Shown here in pieces: positions 34,832 through 42,458 of a DNA stretch of 64,000 nucleotides. The notes beneath the pieces were generated by a model that made no database searches, was not told where the DNA came from, and saw only the letters and a list, made by a program, of their open reading frames with translations. Source of the stretch: Streptomyces monomycini (GTDB taxonomy: Bacteria > Actinomycetota > Actinomycetes > Streptomycetales > Streptomycetaceae); contig NZ_JAFIQY010000005.1 in NCBI RefSeq assembly GCF_022271435.1, positions 1 to 64,000 on the forward strand, written 5' to 3'. The first letter of the stretch is position 1. Every line of letters begins with the position of its first letter. The position numbers were made by a program, and so were the translations under genes.

Positions 34832-35266
34832 ATGAAAAGGATAGTGCCGCTGACCATCGCAGCGTCCCTACTGGTACTCGCCGTCGGCGGGTTCCTGCTC
34901 TTCACCGCCATCGACGCGATGAGGCCCGGCACGGCGGAGCGCAGTGACGTCATCGGCTCCTGGACCGGCTCCCGCGGAGCCGGGCTGACCCTGCGTGAGG
35001 ACGGAACAGCGACCGGAGTGAAGGTACCCGTAGGCTTCAGGCCGGACGGAACCCCGATCACCACAGCCGGCGGGAGCGGAACGTGGTCCATGGAGAAAAG
35101 GAAGTCGTCCGCCGCGGACCAGGAGATCAAAGTCGTGCTCGACACAGGACCTGACATCCGGACCGGTTTCGATTTCAGCGTCAACGGCCAGGGAGCCGAG
35201 GACGGCCTCTACCTTCCGGTGTCCGCGGAAACGGCACAGCAGTTCCGCTTCAAGAGAGTTTCCTGA
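34832..35266 (+). CDS. Small membrane-anchored protein of unknown function
   Basis: This 144-residue protein has one N-terminal transmembrane or signal segment (about residues 5-25) and then an extracytoplasmic beta-rich domain with a lipocalin-like opening (VIGSWTGSRGAGLTLREDG) and a final FRFKRVS. GGAAGAGG lies about 12 bases before the ATG, which is far. The base composition is a little lower in G+C than neighbours, like the fragment just upstream, so both may have arrived together. A hairpin at 35308 follows. Function unknown. Confidence 0.65.
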   Translation: MKRIVPLTIAASLLVLAVGGFLLFTAIDAMRPGTAERSDVIGSWTGSRGAGLTLREDGTATGVKVPVGFRPDGTPITTAGGSGTWSMEKRKSSAADQEIKVVLDTGPDIRTGFDFSVNGQGAEDGLYLPVSAETAQQFRFKRVS

Positions 35267-35307
35267 CGGCGGAGGCGGGCACCCCGAGGGCCGGCACCCC
35301 GAGGGTC

Positions 35308-35328
35308 GCCGGCCCGATGCGGGCCGGC
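35308..35328. terminator. Hairpin between convergent genes
   Basis: GCCGGCCC (35308-35315) and GGGCCGGC (35321-35328) form a perfect 8-bp stem with a GATGC loop. It lies between the stop of the small membrane protein and the MerR gene. Two copies of GGCACCCCGAGGG precede it. Confidence 0.55.
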
Positions 35329-35438
35329 CCCAACTCGCGGGTCTTGCCATGGTGCGCAGACGTTTTCGGTGTGCGGCCCGGTGCGACGCGGGGGCGAGTG
35401 CGGCGGATTGGGGTTGCAGCGCCCCGTAGAACCCAATG

Positions 35439-35798
35439 TCAGGTACCCCGGGCCGTACGGATGACCTCATCCAGGGTCTCCCGCGAACGGCACAGATCGG
35501 CGATCATGCGGTCGATCCGGTCGCGCTCGGCGGTCAGGTCCTGCGCCAGGCGCGGCGTGGCGACCGCGGAGGGTCCGCCGTCCCGGTCGCGCATGCAGGG
35601 CAGCAGCTGTCGGATCTTCTCGCTGTGCAGCCCGGCCGCGTACAACTCCTGGATGCGGATGACCCGGTCGGCGGCTGTCTCCGGGTAGTCGCGGTGACCG
35701 CCGGGGGTGCGCTCGGCGGTGAGCAGCCCCCGCTCCTCGTAGTAGCGCAGCGACCGCTCGCTCACGCCGGTGCGCCGGGCCAGTTCGCCGATCCGCAT
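35439..35798 (-). CDS. MerR-family transcriptional regulator
   Basis: This 119-residue regulator has its N-terminal MerR winged helix intact (MRIGELARRTGVSERSLRYY, then EERGLLTAERTPGGHRDYPE). A coiled dimerisation helix follows near residues 80-117. The C-terminal effector region is short and has a single Cys (LLPCMRD), so it is not a typical metal or redox sensor. It is divergent from the old-yellow-enzyme gene with 62 bp between, and a dyad in that gap is the likely operator. Activation of both genes in response to an electrophile or similar signal is plausible but inferred. Confidence 0.88.
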   Translation of the reverse strand: MRIGELARRTGVSERSLRYYEERGLLTAERTPGGHRDYPETAADRVIRIQELYAAGLHSEKIRQLLPCMRDRDGGPSAVATPRLAQDLTAERDRIDRMIADLCRSRETLDEVIRTARGT

Positions 35799-35821
35799 GT
35801 CCGCCTCCGCCGGGAAGAGAG

Positions 35822-35845
35822 CTTGAACCTCACATCAGTGTCAAG
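35822..35845. promoter_or_regulatory. MerR-type operator between divergent genes
   Basis: CTTGA at 35822-35826 and TCAAG at 35841-35845 form a dyad across 14 bp in the 62-bp gap between the MerR gene and the old yellow enzyme gene. On the minus strand, TTGACA lies within the right arm. MerR proteins typically bind such dyads between promoter elements. Confidence 0.5.
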
Positions 35846-35860
35846 TTCTACCGTACGGGC

Positions 35861-37021
35861 ATGACGCGGACAACGGACTTCCTCGCCCCCGCCCGGCTCG
35901 GCCGGCTCGCCCTCCCCAACCACCTCGTGATGGCCCCGCTGACCCGGAACCGCGCGGCGGCCGACGGCACTCCGACGGACCTGATGGTCACCCACTACGC
36001 ACAGCGCGCCTCGGCCGGATTGATCATCGCCGAGGGCTCGACGCCCAATCCGGCCGGGCAGACGTATCCGGACATCACCGCGATCCACACCGACCGGCAC
36101 GTGGCCGGCTGGCGTCGGGTCACCGACGCGGTGCGGGCGGCCGGCGGGCGGATGTTCCTGCAGCTCCAGCACGGGGGCCGGGTCAGCCACCCGGCGACCA
36201 CCGGCCGCACGCCCCTCGCCCCCTCCCCCGTACCGCTGCCGGAGACGATCTTCACAGCGCAGGGCCACCGGCAGGCCGCCGTCCCGCGGGCGATGACGGC
36301 GGACGACATCCGGGCCACGATCGCCGATTTCGCCGCCGCCGCACGCCGGGCCGTCGACGCGGGCTTCGAGGGCGTGGAGGTGCACTCGGCCAACGGGATG
36401 CTGCTGCATCAGTTTCTCGCGGACAACACCAACCGCCGCACCGACGGCTACGGCGGCCCGGCCGGGCGGCGGGTGCGGTTCGCGGCGGAGGTGACCGAGG
36501 CGGTGGCCGACGCGATCGGCGCGGACCGGGTGGGCATCCGTATCTCCCCCGCGAGCACGGTCAACGGTGTTCTGGAGGAGGACACCGACGGCCTCTACGC
36601 CACGTTCCTGGACCGTCTGAAAGGACTGGACCTCGCCTATCTGCACCTGGTGCGCTCCGCGCCGACGACCAGCTGGTACCGGCGCATCCGTGCCGACTGG
36701 CCCGGCGTCCTGATCGGCAACCCCGATCTGACCGGCCTGTCCACGCAGGCCGTCGCCCGGGCCACGCGGGAGATGCTGACGGCCGGCGCCGACCTGGTGG
36801 CGCTCGGCCGGCCCTTCCTCGCCAACCCGGACCTGGTCGCCCGGCTGCGCCGGGAGGCGCCGCTCAACCCCGTCCGGGACCGGTACTTCATGTACGTGGG
36901 CGGGGCCGCCGGCTACAACGACTACCCCACCCTGGCGGATCAAGAGGGCGTGGCCCCGCCTCTCACCATGCGTGCGACAGCACATCAACATGCTCGGCCG
37001 GTATGCCTTCCGACTGCCTGA
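35861..37021 (+). CDS. Old yellow enzyme family ene-reductase (FMN, NAD(P)H)
   Basis: This 386-residue TIM-barrel flavoenzyme reduces activated C=C bonds. Family motifs are the opening LGRLALPNHLVMAPLTRNRA, QLQHGGR, VEVHSANGMLLHQFL, a substrate-binding HSAN His/Asn pair, NRRTDGYGG, GADLVALGRPFLANP and the end YNDYPTLA. The last 20 residues (after GVAPPLT) do not look conserved and may be an extension. It is divergent from the MerR gene, which probably controls it. The following promoter for the ThrRS leader begins 64 bp downstream. Confidence 0.9.
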   Translation: MTRTTDFLAPARLGRLALPNHLVMAPLTRNRAAADGTPTDLMVTHYAQRASAGLIIAEGSTPNPAGQTYPDITAIHTDRHVAGWRRVTDAVRAAGGRMFLQLQHGGRVSHPATTGRTPLAPSPVPLPETIFTAQGHRQAAVPRAMTADDIRATIADFAAAARRAVDAGFEGVEVHSANGMLLHQFLADNTNRRTDGYGGPAGRRVRFAAEVTEAVADAIGADRVGIRISPASTVNGVLEEDTDGLYATFLDRLKGLDLAYLHLVRSAPTTSWYRRIRADWPGVLIGNPDLTGLSTQAVARATREMLTAGADLVALGRPFLANPDLVARLRREAPLNPVRDRYFMYVGGAAGYNDYPTLADQEGVAPPLTMRATAHQHARPVCLPTA

Positions 37022-37084
37022 TCTGCCTCTGCCCGGCGGTCTGCGGCCCCTGGGCGGCCCGGGCACTCCTGCCGAGGAATGGCG

Positions 37085-37112
37085 TTGGGACATCGCTGCG
37101 GCCTGCTAACGT
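37085..37112 (+). promoter_or_regulatory. Promoter of the threonyl-tRNA synthetase leader
   Basis: TTGGGA at 37085-37090 and TAACGT at 37107-37112 are separated by 16 bp, fitting the main vegetative sigma factor pattern (TTGAC/TANNNT). The -10-like hexamer ends seven bases before the leader ATG at 37120, so transcription would begin at or next to it and the leader message would be leaderless. Confidence 0.65.
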
Positions 37113-37119
37113 CTGCGGC

Positions 37120-37170
37120 ATGAAGCGCGCTGCTATGACGACGACGCCGGAGAGTGTCCCGGCGCGCTGA
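37120..37170 (+). CDS. Threonine-codon leader peptide (attenuation)
   Basis: This 16-codon reading frame encodes MKRAAMTTTPESVPAR and has three consecutive ACG threonine codons. It is followed 14 bp later by a strong hairpin (37185-37216) and then a threonyl-tRNA synthetase gene. This is the arrangement of ribosome-mediated attenuation: when Thr-tRNA is scarce, stalling on the ACG run would let transcription continue. Leader peptides upstream of aminoacyl-tRNA synthetase and amino-acid genes are known in actinobacteria. The start is probably leaderless. I did not find a clear antiterminator pairing by eye. Confidence 0.7.
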   Translation: MKRAAMTTTPESVPAR

Positions 37171-37184
37171 CAGACGACCTGATC

Positions 37185-37216
37185 CGAAGCCCCGGGGCAC
37201 GTGCCCCGGGGCTTCG
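37185..37216 (+). terminator. Attenuator hairpin ahead of the threonyl-tRNA synthetase gene
   Basis: CGAAGCCCCGGGGCAC (37185-37200) is followed directly by its exact reverse complement (37201-37216), so a stem of about 14 bp with a 4-base loop can form. There is no T-run, as often in Streptomyces. Its position between a Thr-codon leader and a ThrRS gene indicates a regulated terminator. Confidence 0.8.
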
Positions 37217-37260
37217 TCGTAGGCCCGGTCACTTGCTCCGCGACCAGCAAGGAGACCGCG

Positions 37261-38490
37261 ATGACCACCGTGCACGACCACCGCAGACTCGGCCGTGAAC
37301 TGGGCCTGTTCGACACCGATCCGCTCATCGGCGCCGGCCTGCCGTACTGACTGCCCGACGGCGCGGCCGTGCGGCACACCCTGGAGGAGTACATCCGTTC
37401 CGCCGAGCGGCGGGCGGGCTACCAGCACGTGTACTCACCCGTCCTCGGCAAGCGGGAGCTGTACGAGATCTCGGGGCATAGGGCGCACTACAGCGACGAC
37501 ATGTTCCCCCCGATGGATCTCGGCGGAGAACAGGTCCTCCTGCGGCCGAGCCTGTGCCCCCACCATGCGGTGATCTACCGCTCCCACAGCTACCGCGAAC
37601 TGCCCCTGCGCTTGGCCGAACTGGGAGGCATGTACCGTTCCGAACCCTCCGGCGTGCTCGGCGGACTGACCCGTGTGCGGGCCATTCAGCTCAATGACGC
37701 ACACATCTTCTGCACCCTGGACCAGGTCGCGGAGGAGGTGCAGGCGGCACTGGAGATGATCCGCCAGGCGTACGAGGCGCTGGGCATCACTCCCACGCGT
37801 CACCGGCTCTCCCTCCCGGGGCCCGGCGGCAAGTACGTTGCCGCACCCGAGAAGTGGCAGCGGTCCACCGCCTTGCTGACCGATGTCCTCGACCGCTCCG
37901 GCCTGCCCTACGAGGCAGTCGAGGGAGAGGCAGCGTTCTACGGTCCCAAGATCGACGTCCAGGTCGCCGACGGCGCCGGGCGGGAGTCCACCCTGTCCAC
38001 CGTCCAGGTCGACTTCCACCAGCCCGAGCGGTTCGACCTGCACTACATCGGCGCGGACGGCGCCAGGCACCGTCCGGTCATGGTCCACCGCAGCATCATC
38101 GGCAGCGTGGAACGTGCCGTTGCCCATCTGATCGAACAGCACGGCGGAGCCTTTCCCGCCTGGCTGGCCCCCACTCAGCTGGTCATTCTTCCGATCTCCG
38201 ACACCGAACTGCCGAACGCCACAGCCCTCGCCCGACGCTGCACCCGTCTCGGACTGCGTGCCCGGATCGCGGGGCCGGACCGCGGCAACCTGGGCGCCCG
38301 TATCCGAGCGGCCCGCCTGATTCCCTACCAAGCCGTCATCGGCGCCAAGGAGGCCGCTGACGATCACGTCGCACTGCGCTTGCGTGACGGACGCCGGCTC
38401 GATCCGCAGCCGGTCAGCGACGTACTCACCCGCATCAGCGCTCTCATCGGGACCCACAGCACCGACCTGTGGACCGACGTCGCCTCATAG
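37261..38490 (+). pseudogene. Core-only threonyl-tRNA synthetase interrupted by an in-frame TGA
   Basis: The frame from the ATG at 37261 (AAGGAG upstream) encodes about 409 residues of a class II ThrRS without the N-terminal TGS and editing domains. It has the catalytic core (YSPVLGKRELYEISGH, LLRPSLCPHH, YRSEPSG, NDAHIFC, HRSIIGSVERAVAHL) and the anticodon-binding domain. The zinc ligands of the family are kept: Cys of CPHH, His of DAHIFC and His of VHR. Codon 30, at 37348-37350, is TGA where the family has a conserved Trp (LPY-stop-LPDG). A GTG at 37369 could restart translation, without a clear ribosome site, and would lose that region. It may be a recent nonsense mutant, readthrough-dependent, or a sequencing error. 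Confidence 0.8.
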
Positions 38491-39213
38491 CAGGCGTCGC
38501 GGTCAGCGCCTGCTGTCGCCCAGGACGCAGCGGGTCACACGGCTCTGCTCAGCGGGCTCGCTCCCCCGCCACGGCGGCGACCTGCCGACCTGAGTTTTCC
38601 GCTGGGCGGGATTTCCGCCGTGAGATCGAGCCGGACACGCGCCGTGAAACGCCTAGGTGCCGCGGATACGCAGGGCTACCCACCCCTGGAATGCGGGGTT
38701 CCAGGGCTCGGCGAATCTGGCTGATAAGCATCGCCGAAGCGGACACAGTTCAACGGGCAATTACTGTTCGCGGGGGTCGGTTCACCCGGAAGAAAGGCAA
38801 AGTTCCGGCAAGGTGCGGAGATAAACGGACCACCGCCATCCAGCCATGCCAGCAACCACGGGAACCCGCCGGTCGGCGTCTCCGACACCCCTTACGTTGC
38901 AGGTCAACGGCATGATGGCGGTCCGGCGACCGATGGCCTGAATTGTTGGCTCCCGACCCTCGCAACCCGCCCTTTGATCGCCAAGGGCTTGCAAAGTCGC
39001 AATGACTTGTTATTACCTGAGACACGTTCAAGCCGGGGCGTCACTCCTGACACTCCGCGCTTCCTTCGCATCGGTGTGCAGGGGCTCGCATGCCCGCTGC
39101 CGCATCGAACCGGCCAGTGCTTCTCCCGTGCCACGCATCCGCCACGGGAAGCGCTTCGCACGCATCGTCCCGGTGGAACACACCCGGGACGGCACACAAC
39201 AGGGGGAAAAGAA
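38491..39213. other. Gap of about 720 bp without a convincing gene
   Basis: The stretch between the ThrRS and the M28 peptidase has several short open frames, none with a domain or credible ribosome site. G+C is lower at about 38720-39020. A hairpin sits at 38684-38706. The promoter of the peptidase gene is probably near 39000-39190. A decayed gene is possible but not recognisable. Confidence 0.5.
38684..38706. terminator. Hairpin about 200 bp behind the ThrRS gene
   Basis: CCCTGGAA (38684-38691) and TTCCAGGG (38699-38706) form a perfect 8-bp stem with the loop TGCGGGG. No T-run follows. It could terminate the ThrRS message; another role is possible. Confidence 0.4.
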
Positions 39214-40647
39214 GTGGGTTTCCGTACGCCGACGACTGCTGCCGTGTCGGCCACCGTCCTGTCCGCGCTCCTGCTGTCACAGGTGCCGGCCCGGGCGGAC
39301 ACGGCGCCGGCGTCTCTCACGGACAGCGGGGTACGTGCCCATGTCGACGCGCTCCAGCGCATAGCCGACCGTAACGGCGGCAACCGCGCCTCCGGGACCA
39401 GCGGTTACGCGGAGTCCCTCGACTATGTCGAACAGCGGCTGAAGAAGGCGGGTTACGAGGTCGAGCGGCAGCCCTTCGGCTTCCTCTTCACCCAGGTCCT
39501 CACGGAACGGCTCACGCTGCCCGGCGGGAAGCCGGTGCCCGTCACCGTGGCCAAGTACTCCCCCTCGACCCCCGCCAAGGGCCTGACCGCGCGGTTCGCG
39601 GCGCTGACGGGCCCCGAGGAGCGGCGGCAGGGCTGCGTACCCGCCTCGTACGACGGCGCCACGGTCACCGGACGGATCGCCTTGGTCGGCAACGGCGGCT
39701 GCACGATGGACGACAAGGGCAAGGCCGCCGCCGCGGCCGGAGCCGCCGCGGTTGTGGTGATCAACGACCGGCCGGGCGAGCTGTACGGCTGGCTCAAGGA
39801 CGCCGCCGGGGCCCGCATCCCCGTCTCAGGGGTGTCACCGGAGACCGGCGAGGCCCTGACCCGTGCCGCCGGGCAGAACGCGCCCGGCACCCTCACCCTC
39901 CGCTCGCGCACCGAGAAGCGCACCACCGAGAACCTCATCGCCCGTACTAGGGCCGGTGATCCGGCACACCAGGTGATATCCGGCGCCCACCTCGACTCGG
40001 TGCCCGAGACCGCCGGGATCAACGACAACGGCGCCGCCGTCGCCGTCCTCCTGGAGAGCGCGCTGCGCGGCGCCCAGCGGCCCGCCCCGAAGAACCAGTT
40101 GGTTTTCGCCTTCTGGGGCGCCGAGGAGTTCGACATGCTCGGCTCGCAGTACTTCGTGGACCGGCTCACCCCGGCCCAGCGCAAGCGCGTCGCCGCCTAC
40201 CTCAACCTGGAGATGATCGGCGGCCCCAACTCCGGGCTGTTCACCATGGACGGGAAGAACGCCGACCCCGAGTCAGGCATCACCCCGCCGAAGGGCTCGG
40301 CCGACATCGCGGACCGCTTCACCCGCGCCTTCGCCGAGGCCGGCGAGGCGGCGCAGACCTGGAAGCTGGACGGCCGGTCCGACTACGCCCCCTTCATGAA
40401 GGCCGGCATTCCGGCCGGCGGTCTCAACGGCGGTTCCTTCGAGCTGAAGACGGCCGAGCAGGCCCGCCTGTGGGGCGGTACGGCCGGCAAGCCGTTCGAC
40501 CCCTGCTACCACCAGGTGTGCGACAACGCGGGCAGCTTCAACGCCACCGCGGCACGCAAGCACGGCGACGCCTTCGTCCGGACGCTGGACCACTTCGCCG
40601 GCACGGCGGTGGCGCGTACCGACCGTGCGGCGCACGGCCGTGGCTGA
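39214..40647 (+). CDS. Secreted M28-family zinc aminopeptidase with PA domain
   Basis: This 477-residue exported metallopeptidase has a signal peptide ending near ARADT (residue 28) and a protease-associated (PA) insert at about residues 115-225 (YDGATVTGRIALVGNGGC, AAAVVVINDRPGEL). The M28 catalytic domain carries zinc and catalytic residues in SGAHLDSV (His, Asp), GINDNGAAV (Asp), FWGAEEFDMLGS (Glu-Glu) and PCYHQVCDN (His). It resembles the Streptomyces griseus aminopeptidase group. The GTG at 39214 has AGGGGG upstream; the frame extends further but without a signal peptide. The end overlaps the NUDIX gene. Confidence 0.92.
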   Translation: MGFRTPTTAAVSATVLSALLLSQVPARADTAPASLTDSGVRAHVDALQRIADRNGGNRASGTSGYAESLDYVEQRLKKAGYEVERQPFGFLFTQVLTERLTLPGGKPVPVTVAKYSPSTPAKGLTARFAALTGPEERRQGCVPASYDGATVTGRIALVGNGGCTMDDKGKAAAAAGAAAVVVINDRPGELYGWLKDAAGARIPVSGVSPETGEALTRAAGQNAPGTLTLRSRTEKRTTENLIARTRAGDPAHQVISGAHLDSVPETAGINDNGAAVAVLLESALRGAQRPAPKNQLVFAFWGAEEFDMLGSQYFVDRLTPAQRKRVAAYLNLEMIGGPNSGLFTMDGKNADPESGITPPKGSADIADRFTRAFAEAGEAAQTWKLDGRSDYAPFMKAGIPAGGLNGGSFELKTAEQARLWGGTAGKPFDPCYHQVCDNAGSFNATAARKHGDAFVRTLDHFAGTAVARTDRAAHGRG

Positions 40648-41170
40648 GCGGACGGTGGACGGCCGGCCGGCAGCGGCCCCCGCCGGGCACCCGCCAGCCG
40701 CCGGAAAGCTGGTGGTCGGCGCTCTGATCGTCGACAGCCGGGACCGGGTCTTCCTCCAGCAGCGCTCCGCGGACCGCCGGCTCTTTCCCGGCTGCTGGGA
40801 CGTGGTCGGCGGCCACGTCGAGCCGGACGAGAGCCCCCTGGAGGCGCTCGCCCGCGAGCTGACGGAGGAGACCGGATGGCGCCTCGGCCGGGTCCTGCAC
40901 CGGGTGGCCGAGGGACAGTGGGACGCCGACGACGGCACCCGCACCGAGATCGACTACCTGGTCGAGGCCGTCGGCGACCTCACCGCCCCGCGCCTGGAAC
41001 GGGACAAGCACCCGCGCTGCGCCTGGGTGGGGCCGCACGACCTCGCCCTCCTCGACGACAGCGTCCGGCGCAGCGGCAGCACCTTCGTCCGGGACGCGGT
41101 GACCGCGGCACACACCTGGCTCGCCCGGACACCGGCACCCCGCCGGAAGGACATCAGCGACACGCTGTGA
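40625..41170 (+). CDS. NUDIX hydrolase
   Basis: This 181-residue pyrophosphatase-fold protein has an intact Nudix box, GHVEPDESPLEALARELTEE followed by TGW, with the REx2EE core. VFLQQRSADRRLFPGCWD precedes it, as in the ADP-ribose/MutT-like and isopentenyl-diphosphate-isomerase-like groups. The substrate is not determined by the motif. The GTG at 40625 lies inside the M28 gene end. A GTG at 40640 is the alternative; neither has a clear ribosome site. Overlap with the peptidase suggests one transcript. Confidence 0.85.
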   Translation: MRRTAVAERTVDGRPAAAPAGHPPAAGKLVVGALIVDSRDRVFLQQRSADRRLFPGCWDVVGGHVEPDESPLEALARELTEETGWRLGRVLHRVAEGQWDADDGTRTEIDYLVEAVGDLTAPRLERDKHPRCAWVGPHDLALLDDSVRRSGSTFVRDAVTAAHTWLARTPAPRRKDISDTL

Positions 41171-41237
41171 CGGTCGCCGGTCCAGTGACGCCAGTGACGC
41201 ACGTACGTCCGCAATCGGGTCAGAAAGGGAAGAGCGC

Positions 41238-42287
41238 GTGACACACGTGGTTGAACCGAGCAGTCGCCCCCGATGTCGTTCGTTGGTGATCGGATTCGCC
41301 GGGCACCAGGGGCAGGAGTACCTACCGATCGTCCGGCGGCACACCGACATCGCCGGCGGCGTCGACCCCTCGGGGGACGCCGCGGCGCTGGCCCGGCAGT
41401 GGGACTTCCCGCTCTACGGCAGCCTCGGCGAGGCCCTGCGGTCCGCCGACTTCGACACCGCCGTGGTGACCGTTCCGCACAACGCGCACTTCGCGATCTG
41501 CTGCGATCTGCTGCGCGCCGGCAAGCACGTCCTGAAGGAGAAGCCTTTCGCCGTCACCGAGGCGCAGGCCCGGGAGCTGGTCAAGCTGGTGGACGACGCG
41601 GACCGCAGCGCCTTCACCCTCGTCCAGCGCGGCTTCAACCCGGTGTTCGCGTTCGCCCGTGAGCAGCTGGCGGAGATCGGCCGGCCGTACTGGTTCTCGT
41701 ACGACTACCACCTGAACCTGCCCACGCCGACCAGCGGCTGGCGCGCCACCAGCGATCTCGCCCTGGGCGGCGTCCTGCTCGACATGGGGTACCACCTCCT
41801 CGACGTGCTCAGCGGCCTGTTCCCGGCCCCGGCCGAGGTGCGCTCCACCTTCCTGCACCGCTACGAGGAGATGCGCGAACGGCGCCTGGAGGACCTGGCC
41901 AGCGTGCAGTTCAGTTACCCGGGGCTGGACTTCGCGGGCTCGCTGCGGATCTCGCGGCACAACCTGGAGAAGGTCGAGAAACTGACGATCCTGGGCACCG
42001 AGGGCGCCCTGAACGTCACGCCCACAGAAGCGGCGCTGCACTCCCCGGACGGCGATGTCGCGTACCGCCTGGTGTCCGAGCAGCCCAAGGGCGCGGCCGT
42101 GAACGCCATGTTCGCCCACTACTTCCGGCACCTGGACGACCGCGACTACCGCACCACGCACGTCCGGCGGCAGCTCTCCGCGGTACGGCTGCTCGACCGT
42201 ATCTACCGCGACCGGCCCGCCGGCACCCGTACCGCCGCGGAAGCCGGACCGCCGCTGACCGCACCCGGCCGGGCCGTCCCCGCCTGA
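41238..42287 (+). CDS. Gfo/Idh/MocA-family oxidoreductase
   Basis: This 349-residue NAD(P)-dependent sugar or inositol dehydrogenase-like protein has the N-terminal Rossmann fold in slightly altered form (LVIGFAGHQGQEY instead of GxGxxG). The family motif KHVLKEKPFAVTEAQA carries the conserved Lys-Pro of EKP. In the C-terminal domain GGVLLDMGYHLLDVL gives the usual Asp and His. The GTG at 41238 follows AAGGGAAG. It is the first gene of a rightward cluster with an aminotransferase, methyltransferases and a phosphatase. A 3-oxo intermediate from a sugar or cyclitol would fit that context. Confidence 0.85.
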   Translation: MTHVVEPSSRPRCRSLVIGFAGHQGQEYLPIVRRHTDIAGGVDPSGDAAALARQWDFPLYGSLGEALRSADFDTAVVTVPHNAHFAICCDLLRAGKHVLKEKPFAVTEAQARELVKLVDDADRSAFTLVQRGFNPVFAFAREQLAEIGRPYWFSYDYHLNLPTPTSGWRATSDLALGGVLLDMGYHLLDVLSGLFPAPAEVRSTFLHRYEEMRERRLEDLASVQFSYPGLDFAGSLRISRHNLEKVEKLTILGTEGALNVTPTEAALHSPDGDVAYRLVSEQPKGAAVNAMFAHYFRHLDDRDYRTTHVRRQLSAVRLLDRIYRDRPAGTRTAAEAGPPLTAPGRAVPA

Positions 42288-42458
42288 CCCGCGGCCGCCG
42301 GGGCCGCTGCCCCCGGCCGCCTTCGCACACCGCCGGTACGCGCCTTCGCCGCCACCCCGCGACGCCCTGCCGGCCGTCCCTCTCCCCAGCCCCGGGCCCC
42401 GGCCCCCTGCCGTCCTGCGCCCGTACGACCACTTCCCGACCGAGAGACAGAGGACCCC

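Noticed and set aside
37171..37260. T-box riboswitch ahead of the ThrRS
   Set aside because: The leader is short and no T-box sequence or stem I specifier loop is recognisable. The leader-peptide and hairpin arrangement explains it better.
37348..37350. Selenocysteine at the TGA of the ThrRS
   Set aside because: The family has Trp, not Cys, at this position, and I see no selenocysteine insertion element after the codon.
40273..41350. Minus-strand open frames opposite the M28 and NUDIX genes
   Set aside because: They mirror genes with clear catalytic motifs and have no domains of their own.
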